Below, piece by piece: positions 30,477-42,292 of a stretch of DNA of 64,000 nucleotides. Made by a program: the position numbers and the translations under genes. The first letter of the stretch is position 1, and the number at the start of each line of letters is the position of its first letter. The notes beneath the pieces are model-generated. The model was not told where the DNA came from, searched no databases, and was given only the letters and a program-made list of their open reading frames with translations. Source of the DNA: Diaporthe sp. PMI_573 (taxonomy: Eukaryota; Ascomycota; Sordariomycetes; Diaporthales; Diaporthaceae); the NCBI GenBank assembly GCA_021399435.1, contig JAJTUP010000009.1, positions 1,364,001-1,428,000 of the forward strand, in the 5' to 3' direction.

Positions 30477-33286
30477 TCACATGTCGAAATCACCACCACC
30501 AACAAGGTGCTCGTCGTTTGTGCGGACCACCCCGCTCATCCTGTTTGGCTTTCGCGTGTTCACGTCGTCTACTTCGTCCCATTCCGTGGGCTTGTTCCGG
30601 TCCACATCCATCTCATCATCATGCAGTCGATCCCTCATGTGGTCGTCCAATGCACTCTCATCAACAAAGGTAAAGCCCTGGAAGTTGGCCTGCACAGAGG
30701 GCGACAGAGGAGTAGACGTGGCAAAGCCGCGTGCCAGTGCAGCCGCTCGCTCGTTGAGGGAACCGTTCGTGTTCAAGGCGTTGGTGAACTCGGGGTCGAA
30801 GTATGACACATCGGTATCAGACTTAAGGCTAGGCTTGAATGGCGGTGTGATCACCTTCTTCGCCAGAGCCTCCCAGTCCACGTCGTTGAAGAACGGGTGG
30901 CGCTTGAGCTCCTCAGCATCGTCGTTAGCGCCCAGCCGATGCTTCGCGTTCCTGTTCAGCAGTCCCTTGACAAAGTTGCGGCCCTCGAGGGACAACGTGT
31001 CTCTCGGGAACCTGACCTTCCCAAACGCGATGTTCTTGTACATCTGCTGGGTGTCTTCGGCGTAGAAGGGGCTCCAGCCGCAGCACATTTCGAAAACCAG
31101 GACACCCAGTGACCAGAAATCGACCATCTTGGTGTAGCCTTGCTCGTCCAGCAGAACCTCTGGCGCGAGGTATTCAGTCGTCCCGCAGAAAGTGTTGGTT
31201 GTATCATTCTTTGTCAGGTTCGCCTTCGAGAGACCGAAATCGCACAGTGCGATATGCCCGTTGGCGTCGAGCAGTATGTTCTCTGGTTTCAGGTCCCGGT
31301 ATACGATGTCGTTCTTGTGCAGGTGCTCGATTGCTAGGATGAGTTCCGCGATGTAGAACTTGGCCCTCTTTTCGTCGAAACGTCCCTCTTTTTGCAGGTG
31401 CCAAAACAACTCACCCCCAGACATGTAATCCGTCACAAGGTAAAGGTCGGACGGCGTCTGGAAAGAGAATTTGAGGCCCACGATGAATGGGGACTCGGAC
31501 GTCGCCGTCCGGACCAGGATGTTCCTCTCGCCAACAGTATGGGCCACCTCCTTCTTCTGCACAATCACCTTCTTGGAGAGAACCTTCATCGCATATATGC
31601 GACCCGTGTCCTTCTTCCTGACCTGGTAGACCTGACCAAAGGTGCCCTTGCCGATTAGGCGGAGGATTTGGAAATCTTCTGGGCCGACATGTCGTCGTTC
31701 TGTTTGTTGGTACAGTGCCTCAACGTATAGCTCGCCGGTCGGGGCGTCCTCCTCCATCGTGTCTGCGTGACCCTTGAGAGCAAACCAGCCTCGGATGGGC
31801 TCTTTGCTGTCGGGGCGTCTCGCTTGCAGGTCAACGTGTCCTAGGAATTCTGAGCTTTTTGCTCCCTGGTCGTATACGGAAATGTCGACCACCATGTCCG
31901 AGTCGACGACATCACTGTTACATAGTCAGCAAGCCGTGCATTCTAATCCTTCTGCTCCACCGTCTTGACTTACAATACAGCCTCAGCGTCCCACTTTGGG
32001 TTTGTGAACGACTGACGCTGGGTGCGGTTGCGGAAGCTGTGTGGTTCACCGGTACTGGTGTTGCTGCTTTGGCGACTTCGCATGGGGATAGCCATCGGCC
32101 GGCCTGAATCGCTGCTTTGCCGTTGGATAGGCACTCCACCCATGGCGACATTGGAAATCGCCGTCTCGTCGTCGTTCTCATCCATGCGTGGGCCGCTTGA
32201 GATCAGCTCACTGCGCTGAAAGACGGCAACCACGTACGGCGCCCGGCATTTTCTTAGACCCCTCGCCTCGCTTATCTTGATGGTGAGCTTGCCCTTGACG
32301 GTTGGCAAGTTTGATGCTGCGGTGGAGCTGGGAGGGGTCTGTGTGCCCGTGGCGCTCGAGCTCTCGTCGCTGGTCCTCCGCTCATCCGGTCCATCATTTC
32401 GGGCTACTTTCGTGGACGAGAGTGTTCGGGTGGGGGTAGAATGGCCGCTCTTTGGAGCCACGTCGTTTGTTAGCTTCTTAAGTTGACGAACAGAAGCAGG
32501 ATCTTCAGAAACATCGTCTTTCTTCGCGGGAGAGGGGTGCTCGTGCTTTGGGGAGTTGAGTGAAGTGGAATCTCTGCGGCTGCCAGGAGTTGAGAAGTGA
32601 CGAGCATTCACGTTCGACTCGGTGATCGCAACCGAGGCCACGGGTACAAGCGCAGATGGCCTGCGGCCGTTCATGCTTGTGAGTTCAGAGATGCTCGTCT
32701 TGTGGAGGTGAGGCGGGGTGACAGCAGAGCCTGCCCCCTGCCGCGAACCCTCCCCAGAGTTCTCGCCGACCTTGGCACCGCGCACTGAAGAGCGCGAGGA
32801 CGTGGGAGGAGTGGGATACGGGTGGAACTCGGCGCTCTCGGGAGGAGGCTTCTCTTCTGAGAGCTTGCCCACCGTCTCATGAGGGAGGAGAGGTGGTCCT
32901 TGGGCCTCAGATGGGCTGCGGGAGGAGGACTCGACAGGGCTGACTGGTAGTTGTGAGGGTGGTGGGGAGGAAGTGAGATGCTGGTGGTCATGCCCTGGCT
33001 CCGCCTCCGCCTCTGCCTCTTCCCTTTGCTTCTCCTGCCGAGGCGCATCACGAGGCGCAGCCTCGGCCCGTGTAGTCGCAGAAAAGGTGCCAGACCACAG
33101 ACGCTGAAGAGAGGCTGGACGAACCTGGCCAGTAAAGTAGCTCATGATGCCGGGCAGTCGCTTGTCTTGGAGATCTGGTTGGGGTGTAGCGATGCCGGAG
33201 CGAGGAGCTTCGTAAATCTGGTCTGCGCCGTCCTCGTTCTCTGCCGCGGCAGTCCTGCTGCGCTCGTTAGGATTTTGATTTTCCAT
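30477..33286 (-). CDS. SCH9: AGC protein kinase with C2 domain, Sch9 family
   Basis: Exons 33286-31974 and 31914-30477; the 59-nt intron (GTAAGT...CAG) lies within the C2 region. The product is 916 aa. The long N-terminus is Ser/Pro-rich and disordered (IYEAPRSGIATPQPD, RLPGIMSYF). The C2 domain spans about residues 340-500 (GKLTIKISEARGLRKCRAPYVVAVF ... WDAEAVFDVVDSDMVVDISVYD). The kinase spans about 519-778 with GKGTFGQVYQV, YAMKVLSKK, VYRDLKPENILL, CDFGLSK and NTFCGTTEYLAPE. The AGC tail has a STPLSP turn motif and FQGFTFVDES hydrophobic motif. Sch9 is a TORC1 effector that controls growth, stress resistance and lifespan in fungi. An extra upstream coding exon is possible (see findings). 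Confidence 0.95.
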
Positions 33287-35378
33287 TCTGCCTCGCTTTC
33301 TTATGGGGGTGGTAGGGTGCAGAAAATTGGTGGAGGGCGGAGGGGCAGGCGGCAGGAATCGGAAGACAGGGGCAGTAAGCTTGTGAAAGTCCCAGCGGTG
33401 ACGATGGTGTGCGGGTCAGGGTGTTTAAAGAGGCAGGCCACGATGGGGAATTGCTAATCTGCGGGAGGGGGTGCGCCCATGTGCGGGTCAATGAATGACG
33501 TCCTTGGGCTGGGAAAATTGGAGAAATTTTCAACGTGCTGGAGCCATGCTGGGGCACACTGGTCTTCGGGACTTTCAGGGCCTGAGGGCTACTGGAGCAG
33601 GGCCGAATTGCAGGAGGAGATTGCAAAACGGTGCATGCAAGAGCGCCAGATGCGCAGCCAGTAAAGTGTATCATCTCCGAGAACCCGCCCACCTCCGGGC
33701 TAGCTCTCTGGAAGCTGGAAGGTCAGGCATCCTTGGGACTACCTGGAGCTGTGCGGCCTGTGGTCTGTGGTTGAAGAACCGAGCCTGGGACAACGAACCA
33801 AAAAGGTGGGCATGTGGGGGGGGGAGAGTTTGCCCGGGGCCGCCAGGCACAAGGTGCTTCGACCTCACTTGGGCCGGGTGGGGGTGTGAATGCAGTGGCG
33901 GTACATCAGGGACACGCTCGGTCAGCGAGTCATTGGCAAGCTCGCTCGACTGATTTGAAGCTCAGTCAGAACCCCCCCTCCCCCCGAGGTCGCGGCAGAT
34001 GTGGCGGGCAAGTGTGCCAGCTCGTGCGCTGTGGGATGGCTATCTGGGGACCGCAAGGCCTCCTGTGCGGTGTTGGCCGGAGTTCAGAACTCGGACACCC
34101 GGCAGACAGAGATAGGGGACCGCAGCCGGACGGACAGGACAAACAGACAGCAGGGGAAAGGGGCCTCCAGTGGGAACGCGACGGTGTGCAGGTGTAGGCT
34201 TGGGTGCCGGTGCAGGACTAGGTGCGGTGCCCAACGCACCGCCCAGCGCCTCCAAGGAGCTGGTGCTCGGCCAGTCCGCGAGTAGGCTATCTCTCGAGAG
34301 CGTCCAAACAGGTACAGTACCACACTTGCTGCACGTCAGTAGCCCAGACACTATGGGTGCTATGGTGCAACTGTGTTATGGTACTATGCCATGGATGGTG
34401 CGGTAGGAGACCCGAAACACCGCACAAATCCCCAGTCCCAGGCTGGTAACGCGGCAGCCGGGAGAACGGAGAAATGTCCAGGGAAAGCGGTACTAGACCG
34501 AGTCAGGCTGGGGGACGGGCAATTGCTCGAGCTTCACCATCCGTGACGTTGAGGTGATAACGGGCTAGTTGGCGACGTCGGGCAAGTACCGCACCATGAA
34601 CACGGCGCGACAGCGACAGATTGATGCAACTGTCGCCGGTAACGCTGTTGTGGAGCGTGCCATTGGATGCTTTTTTTTGAGGGGAGGTCCAGTGGACCCC
34701 CACCCAGCCTGGACTGGTGTGGGACGGTGGGTAAATACTGTCAAGGACCCTGTCGCATCTGCCATATGCCATGCCGCTGCCATATGGCAATTCTGTCCCA
34801 AGATTCCGCGACCTCATGGAAATAACTGCCTTGGTGGGCAAGCGGCGGCGAGCTGCAAGAAGGGTCCTGCGAACAAGTCCAGCCCGGGACAAGACAGGAA
34901 GGACAAACGCAGAGTCCCAGCAGACCGCACAACCAGCCGGGCATCCATCCACTTGGTTTGGACCTCAGCTCTTGCAGGCGAGGTGAGGGAGATAAGTGGA
35001 GGCAGGCGCTGGCCGACAGAAATAAACAAGGCAGCCCGTCTGTGTGGTGACGCGCATTGTCGTGTGTACCACGTTGACTAGGGGTTCTAGAAGGAAGCAA
35101 TGGGGCGGAGATGGCAGGGTGTGTGCGCGCTCGAGACGGTGCAGTGCAATGTTGGGAGCAAAAGGAGTGCGGTTAGGAGGCACTGGGCCGGGGGGAGTCC
35201 TGCCATGACGGCAGGGTGCACCCCTCCACTGGGGGCCCAGCTCCACCGGGAGACAGACTGCAGACTGGCAAGACTTGGAACTTGGGACGACCGCCGTCGA
35301 GTGTGAGCTTCACCTGATGCGCGGTGAATCACCCGGGCGGGAGGAGCGAGTAAGGAGGCAAGAGGGATGATGACTGAC

Positions 35379-35461
35379 CGGTTGTAGAGCATTTTCGCCG
35401 TGGCCCTGCGCAGCAGGTCGAAACTGCCGCCGGATGCGGCCTCAGTTGGGTTGGTCGACAT
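35379..35461 (-). other. Candidate distal 5' coding exon of SCH9
   Basis: An ATG at 35461 on the minus strand opens a protein-like stretch of 27 codons (begins MSTNPTEAASGGSFDLLRR) plus two bases, directly before a GTCAGT donor at 35378. A CAG acceptor ends at 33288, two bases before the SCH9 ATG. Joining them gives CGA then ATG, in frame with SCH9, across an intron of 2,091 nt. Such an intron is very long for this genome, so the exon may instead be a leader uORF or chance. Confidence 0.3.
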
Positions 35462-37701
35462 GCTACTGCTGGCGTGTTGATGGCAGGCGAAGAGTCATGA
35501 AGGCCGGGTGCGCGGTGATGGAGGAGGCGATGGCACCATGCGATGCGCTGGTGTGCGCTTTCGAATGCGGTGGGTGCGGTGTGGTGCAATGGGACAGGAT
35601 GGAACGGGATCTGATGGCTTTGAGAGGCAGGTAATAAGGGTAGGTTGACGGGTAATGCGTAATGCTGCCGCCCGAGGCACAATTAGTCGTCGCTGGTGGG
35701 CAGCAGGCGGTGGCGACCGACGGTATCGGGTGGTAATTTCGAGGCAGGGTAGGTGATGTAGACGGTTTCTGTGTCCTCGCCAAGGAGGCTGAAGTCGAGT
35801 CGGGTCGAGGCGAGGCGAGTCGAATCAGGTGGCAGTGGTGGTGTCTGGGTCTGGGCCAAGCTGAGATCAGAGACACCGCCGATGCAATTTGAGTGTGTGT
35901 GTGTGAGTGTGAGAGTGTGTGTGTGGCGAGTCTAGGTCGTGATAGGCCACGCTCTTGTGGGATTCCCAATGTGGGTTTTTTTTGTCTGTGGTCTGTGGCC
36001 AGAGTCCGTGCCTTGTCGCTAGGGGAGTTGCCCGCCGTTCGGTTGTGCTTGATTGTGCGGAGCTTCAACTTCACTTCGACTTTGATTTTCAGTCTTGGAC
36101 TGGTGTGATGTGTAGCAGGGCACAGGTCGGTCCACAAGGCTCTGTCTACCTAGGTAGAAAGGCTCGTGTGTCAATGTTCGTCCGTTGTTGCCTTGCAAGT
36201 GCCTACCGCCCGTCTGATCTCACGCCTTGACTGCTTGAATTGAGTGCAGTGTGTACGGCGGATGGGCGGGACTGTCGGTGGTTTTGTTGGTGCTGGGCCA
36301 ACGGGGCTATGGGCCTGGGATTTCGAAAAGTTGGGGGAGCGAGCGGGAAACTTTGGGTCCATGGGCCCTCCCCTCCCCTCAACTGCCCCTTGCCCTTTGG
36401 GAAGGTGGAGCAGGCTTGACAAGGGCTCGCCTGAACCCATCTGGGCTCCCACGCGACAGACCAGCAGAACGGGCAGGGCAAGGGGGCGGGCGTCAGCAAG
36501 CGAACGAGATACCTACATAAAAAAAAAGGCTACCTAGGTGGTTCTAGCCTGGCCAGAGGCAGCTTCTCTGTACGGCGCAGTACCAGTAGTCGAGAGGTGA
36601 GTAGATCCCTAGGTAAGTGGACCGCGAGGCTAACACATCAAAGTAGACATTCGGTGTACTGTTTGCTCGCTTAATCCGCCTGCGTGCGTGCCTACCTGCG
36701 CCCCGACCTACCCAACTAGGCGTCTCCGGATACCAAAAAGAGGCCCCCAGAAGCTGACATGTCAGCGAGCACAAGCAAGAATGCGGCCGGCTCCATTCCT
36801 ATTCCTCCCATGTGACGACAGCACCCCCGGGCGGCCTGGGTCGACATGTCAGGGGCCTGGCAAGAGACAAAAGTGGCATCCAGCCCAGCCAGCCACCCCT
36901 CCATGCCGTCGACGGCCCAGGCCTGAAGGCCCGAATCGGCTGTAATCCAGTCGAGCTCCAACATGCCCAGTGATGCTGTGCCGTGCGTCCAGACACCTCG
37001 AACCTTGAACCTCGAGCGTCGAACATCGGTCTAGACGGCTAGGAGCTAGGCTAGGAATCAATACTTCCATGTTCTATTTTTGCCATTATCCGCCTGTCCG
37101 CCTGTCCGCCCAACACCACAGCCCGGTGCGACTTGCTCCAAGTACGTACCTGCTCGCGTCCTATGGTTTCAGCCTGTAGCCTGGAGCCCGGAGCCCGTGC
37201 CTGTGCCTGTGCCTGTGGCTCTGTACCACGTACGTACTGGCAGGACGGGCTCCTCGACAGCACATATACACCCTCTCCAGAGGCCCACAGCGGCGACAGC
37301 GACCCCCTTTTCCCCAGAGGCTGCAGTACTTACCGACATGCCAACGGCGAAGCCACCCCCATCCTGCGTGGAGGAGGAGCAGCTGCAGGAGAGAAGGAGT
37401 GGAAGCAAACAGGGCCGCGGCAGCTCCGTGCACGGGGCTGAGGTCAGGAATACGGCTGACGGAGGAGGCCAGGCCGTCTCGATGTATATCCCCGTGGTTG
37501 ACGGCCGTGTCTCTGCTTGTCTACACACATATTGTGACACCTGTGACGCGACAAAGAGACAACCGCCGCTCCCGGGGTAGGACCAATCAAATCGTATATG
37601 CAAGTCAGATAGATGGTGAGAGACCAGATCATGCAAAGCCACAAATCTCATTTCTCATCTTCCATCGCCCTCAGCATGGCCAGCCTGGGCGAGCCACCTG
37701 C

Positions 37702-38067
37702 CTAGTACGCCCATGCGACGAGTTGCAGGCCGTGGGTGGTCCTGTCCGAACCTCGATCTGGAAGCTCTCCCGCCTCACTAAGTAACGCATAGTCCTGTCT
37801 TGCACGCTTGTCCACGTCCCTAGCACTGGGAATAGTTGGACTGGCCGGACTCGTCCCCGGGCCTATCTTTACTTCTTCCAAATCATGAGCTCTAGTCGTC
37901 AAGGCTAGTCCATCAAGAGACCAGGCATCGGGTGGCTCGAATTTTGGCCACCCGGGAACTGCCATGCCAACCGGAGCTGTTCCGATACTGGCGGTCGGAT
38001 AGTAGTCTGGGTTATTAGGCTGGACAGTGTTGTGCGTCCGTTTCACCGTATCGACGCTGCCCAACAT
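37702..38067 (-). CDS. Possible small orphan gene
   Basis: I do not recognise this. The minus-strand ATG at 38067 is in a good context (AAAAATGT) and opens a frame of 121 residues with protein-like composition (for example NNPDYYPTASIGTAPVGM and WSLDGLALTTRAHDLEEV). Third codon positions are only about half C/G, unlike the real genes around it. It could therefore be a young gene, a decayed copy or chance. Confidence 0.22.
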   Translation of the reverse strand: MLGSVDTVKRTHNTVQPNNPDYYPTASIGTAPVGMAVPGWPKFEPPDAWSLDGLALTTRAHDLEEVKIGPGTSPASPTIPSARDVDKRARQDYALLSEAGELPDRGSDRTTHGLQLVAWAY

Positions 38068-38612
38068 TTTTAACTTTGCTGTGTGCGAGTTGGGGCTTCT
38101 GGCCCCTACCACAAACGCCCGCATCTCGATAATGCAAGGCAGTCGAACTGGGATGCACCCCATGCCACACAGGTAGAGACATTCAAGCGAGCGGCCGGGC
38201 CCCCGTGGGTGTTTGTGGGTGCTACACACCATTTGCCGACTACGCGACCCGACCCGACGGTCGGACCCAAATCGCGAACCATCAGCCCATCGAAGCCTAC
38301 CAGAGCAAGCATAGCACCATTGAACCTCACATTCACATGCATAACACGTCCAGGTCCTCTCCTGGGAAGGTTCAGGACGAAGTTTCACTCCAATTACGGC
38401 GCTCGGAAACACCCTCCGAGTCGGAACGCTCCCGTCCACCTCGGCGGTCAGCTTCCAGGGAGATGGGGCTGCGGTTCAATACCTCCCTCCCCCCCTTTTT
38501 TTTTGACTTTGCCTCGACGTCTCATCGCGCGTGGATCGCCCACGAGGCAGCCACGTTTCCGATCATCGAAAAGGCCCTTCCCGTGCGCGCCTCAGGTTTC
38601 TCTCGCTCGCCT

Positions 38613-38650
38613 CCCCCCGGGGGCAATCCCAAGCCGGTTCCCCCGGGGGG
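38613..38650. repeat. Inverted pair of CCCCCCGGGGG blocks
   Basis: CCCCCCGGGGG at 38613-38623 and its exact reverse complement CCCCCGGGGGG at 38640-38650 flank a 16-nt spacer. Each block is itself palindromic, so several hairpins or a cruciform are possible. Confidence 0.85.
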
Positions 38651-39494
38651 TAACATCAGGCGGAGGGGCGCCACGAGGCACATGTGTGTCTCGCCGCGGA
38701 AAAGCTTGTCGACGCGACATTGGGCGGCGTCCTCAGCATACGACGACCGGGATAGGACTCGCGCGCCCAGCTGAGCTTCAATTTTGGCCGCTTCTCTTCC
38801 CATGCAATATCACACTGTCTTATTGGCTCCTGCGCGCGGAATACAGCGGTCGCAGCATGTCGCAGCATGCCATGATTAACTCGCCCGGCTCAAACATGTA
38901 TGTGCTGATGACTTTGCCTGCCAGTGACCAAGCATAAGGCATTGTGAAACATTATGGTACTGTACGACTCCGGAACTGAGAAGACGAGTACGGCGGTGAA
39001 GACCTCGGTCGTCATGGAAGCTCTCGGCCAGAGGGAACCATTTTGTAACTGTTGAGACTAACCAATTCAAGAGTGGAGATAACGAATGTCTTTTCCCTTG
39101 CTGAGAGAGCATCACGCCGCGCACATCAACTCATTTGGGCTATATTGCACTCCATGACTCCATGACGCGATGTCTTTCGCTATTGCGCCGCTATGAGCAG
39201 CCAGACCTGAAGCCCTGACCGAGCATGGCGGCCTCGATGACAAGGGCGAGAGCATCGTGCTTAGGAACCGAATAGCTAGAGCATCTCCAAATATTATGCG
39301 GGAGAACTCTTGTAGGAATGAATATTCACACGCGAAGAACACGTAGGTCCTTGGAAGAGGCTTCTGCGCCGGGCTGGAGGATCATATAAAGCAACAAGGC
39401 TCTTCACTTTTGATATACTCTGTTAATCAACTTTCGATCTGAGTATCCTTGGTCCTGACTGTGACTGACCGTCCACAGTCCTCCTCAAGCCTCC

Positions 39495-40253
39495 TCACTC
39501 CATCTCCGCCAGGGACCTCTTCAGATTCACCCCGATATGCTCGAGGATGTTGCCCACCTCCTCCTCCCCGATCAGCTCTCTCAGCCAGCAGACGACCCAT
39601 GGGCTCAGCATCTCGTTCTCGAAGACGCTGGCGATGAACTCGGCCTTTTTGTCGTAGCCGGGCATGTACGCGTCCGAGGCCTGGAACAGCCAGAGGTCCT
39701 TGACGCCTAATTACGTGTTAGTCACCTGCTGCGGGTCCCAAAGCGATGCGTTCCTGAACATGGCAAACAGGGAACCGTAAAAGGAGAAGAATGGGAACTC
39801 ACGGTGGTACTTCTTCACTTCCTCCTCTAATTTGGCCTCGGCGAGCCGACCGACCCAGACGATCTCGCGGTTCCTCGGGTGGAGGAAGAGCGTCTTCTTG
39901 ATGTCGTCCTCAATGGGCGCTGGGAACCAGAACCGGGGCTCGACGTCCGACTCGTTGCTGGTGAGAGGACTGGTGTGCTCGTACTTCACGGGGAGCGGAT
40001 TGATGAGGCGGTAAGATGAGAGATCGAAGAGCTCCTCGTTGTAGGAGCCCTTTGGTGGCTTCGCCACCTTGCGGACGGCCTTCTTGTCCATTATTGGACT
40101 TCTGGAAGAGACGACGATGGGGTTGGGTGTCTTCTTTCGCTTCAGCGAAGGTCGTGGGGGGTTGGCGGCTTTGGCAACAAGCCTCCTCCGGATGCGAAGC
40201 TTCTTGATTCCCCGGGCGGGCGTTGGGTACTCATCCTCAGGGGCTCGCTTCAT
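39495..40253 (-). CDS. Hypothetical protein with basic N-terminus
   Basis: Exons 40253-39803 and 39706-39495; the 96-nt intron has a GTGAGT donor and a GACTAAC branch before TTAG. The product is 220 aa. I do not recognise the family. Residues 1-70 are strongly basic (KKLRIRRRL, RPSLKRKKTP), which suggests nuclear or DNA/RNA binding. The rest looks globular: NEELFDLSSYRLINPLPVKY, RFWFPAPIEDDIKKTLFL, then across the splice VKDLWLFQASDAYMPGYDKK and a helical end (MLSPWVVCWLRELIGEEEVG). Frame and composition hold across the splice, which supports a real gene. No catalytic motif is visible. Confidence 0.75.
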
Positions 40254-41875
40254 TTTGAGTAGCGTGGAGGGTGTTCAAGTAGGGGGGCTTTGATCAAGTA
40301 GGTGACTTAGAGGGCTGCGTGACTGAAGCTGTGTTCGATGGTGACGCCTGTGCTCTTGGACGAAAAGCAACAAGTCACGAAGAAGGTGAGGAGTATGTCT
40401 TAAATAGTTTGGTATCTTAGAAGTTTGCAGATACCGACGCCCCATTCAGACCAGACAGAACAATAGGATGGCTGTTGGAGACCATTGTACAATACACACA
40501 ACCTCCCAACAATGGCTTTTAGCCCTATTATAAAAACATCAGACCACTGGGAAAATTTAGCTGCCAACGGCATCTTACTATTGCAGAACAAGACTGAGCA
40601 ACACATCTGTGTGCTTGTGCGATTGGATGCTCCCACTGACTGTTTTCTTCCTCACTCTACAAAGCAACATGGTAGCAACATTAGGACTGCTTGGTCTGAA
40701 TTAGGGAGGCTTCAAATGAGACAGCGTGTAGGGAATGGCCTGAACACATGAAGAACCAGGTCAATGCGAGCTCTCGTGAAGAAAAGATTAGCCAAACGTG
40801 AAGGCAAGGGCACATGGGGGCTCCAGCTACAGAACAATAGAGAATGTGCAACTTGTCCGAACTACTCGAAATAAAGCTTGACAGTTATTCCACGAGGACA
40901 AGGCATGAAACAATGTTCTTTCTGGCTTGATTCGTGTGTACTGATCTTATAAATATTCCAACTGTAGGCAACAGACCCAAGAGACATGTCCTGGTGTGTC
41001 ATCTCCTACAAAGCAATTGCCAACAGAATGAACCGCAATGAGACAACCTCACATGTAGTCACATTTTATGTCAAACTCCCAAAGGCACACATCACTGAGG
41101 TCAACAAAATAGGGCGAGAAAGCCACAAATCAACTTTGAGTGGGCTCATATATGTGTCAAGTCAGTGAAAGGTCCAAGTTGAAACTAAGGTATTGAACAT
41201 TAGAACAAACAGAAGATTGATTCAGAGCAATGACCACACATCATAAGTTTAGATGTTGCAAGTTAAACATTAGCACCAACAGTGTTTCTGAACATTGAAA
41301 GCAAAATCCAGGACAAGGCCTTGTTCATGCAAGATGTACTGAGAGGGGAAACCAAACCACCCCCCATGGACCTTTCCGCGGGTCAAGGAGCGAAAAGAAA
41401 ACGATCCTCTTTCAGTTACCTCGGTACATCCCCATGGACGTCTGCCAAATGAAAAGCTTCACTTATGTCCCGATGAGTCTTCGTGGAGTCCGGTCAAGTT
41501 TCATGACTGGGAGGCTGGCCGAGTCCAGACCGAATCGCTCAGGATTTACATGCGTCCTCAGCCCCGGGTCACACAGATAGCACACCGTAGAAGCTATCGT
41601 GGTGTCCATCACATTGTTATCGATCTTTTCAAGGGGAAATCACACCCATCGTGACAAAAGGACTTGTATTGAAGATCCAGGCCCTGAAATCACAGTCGCT
41701 GGCTACCAGTCTTGGCCATGCAGACGAGGTTTGCTTTCCAGGATCCTAGGGTGAGCCGGCTTGTATTTATAACATATGGAGATCTCTGACCGAGATCATA
41801 AGCCTGGCGTTCCTACTCTATCTATCAGCAATAGATACTGACCATGGCGCTCTCAGCTCGTCACCTTATTGACTG
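40254..41875. other. AT-richer gene-free stretch
   Basis: Between the two hypothetical genes. From about 40440 to 41340 the sequence is clearly lower in GC than the rest of the window (a 60-base line at 41041 has about 43% GC). It carries short scattered open frames without known motifs. I see no terminal repeats, target duplications or reverse-transcriptase motifs. Confidence 0.5.
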
Positions 41876-42292
41876 CTAGCTCAGCTTCGCGACAAGGTCC
41901 CGCAAGCTAGAATCCAACTCTGGAGTGATGCCCGGTACATTCTGAGCCATGGGTGGAAACATGGGGTCGCGGGCTACATCATCCAACTATGTCAGAACTT
42001 GATGTTGACCAAAAGTCAGGGTGGCGGAGGAGGGGGCTAAGACATATGAAAACAAGTGCGTCTTACGAGTCTTGAAAGACCTGTGGTCCAGTCTCGCGGT
42101 TACTGTGACGTAATCGTCCCTCCACTTCTGATTGTTGAGCCAGTTGGTAGGCGCTGCCGTCCCCGACATTGTTACGTCGCCGCTTGCGCTGCTTGCGCCG
42201 ATGGTGGCCGGGGGAGGAGGTAGGCTTGGGTGGTGGCTCTTCGGCGTGGGCGTCTGCGCTGGGCTGTCGAGCATGATAGCGTCTGAACTCAT
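41876..42292 (-). CDS. Small conserved-looking hypothetical protein
   Basis: Exons 42292-42067 and 41973-41876; the 93-nt intron has a GTAAGA donor. The product is 107 aa. I do not recognise it. A Pro/Ser-rich N-terminus (MSSDAIMLDSPAQTPTPKS) precedes NWLNNQKWRDDYVTVTARLD and, across the splice, SFKTPRDPMFPPMAQNVPGI and a C-terminal helix (LDSSLRDLVAKLS). Two TAG acceptors lie 13 nt apart. Only the downstream one keeps the frame; the upstream one gives an immediate stop. It may be a small subunit of a larger complex, but no function can be assigned. Confidence 0.65.

Larger units (their letters stand above)
33287..39494. other. 6.2 kb region upstream of SCH9
   Basis: The largest gene-poor stretch. 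It holds a possible distal SCH9 exon (35379-35461, minus) preceded on that strand by a C/T-rich promoter-like tract at about 35500-35950, with a (GT)n run at about 35893-35926. Other items: a GTGCCT hexamer repeat at about 37197-37216, a weak coding candidate at 37702-38067 (minus), and paired CCCCCGGGGG blocks at 38613-38650. No conserved gene is recognised elsewhere. Confidence 0.55.

Noticed and set aside
35463..36137. 224-codon minus-strand frame rich in His, Thr, Ser and Pro
   Set aside because: It is the translation of a C/T- and (CA)n-rich promoter-like tract.
38083..38937. 284-codon plus-strand frame in the SCH9 upstream region
   Set aside because: Overlaps other open frames in all phases and includes the GC palindromes; no codon bias or motif.
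40440..41340. RIP-mutated transposon remnant
   Set aside because: The stretch is lower in GC but keeps many CA/TG dinucleotides and lacks the TA excess, terminal repeats and transposase or reverse-transcriptase motifs expected.
41876..42066. Upstream acceptor of the 107-aa gene
   Set aside because: Using the first TAG places a stop after two codons; the second TAG, 13 nt later, keeps the frame and a natural protein end.
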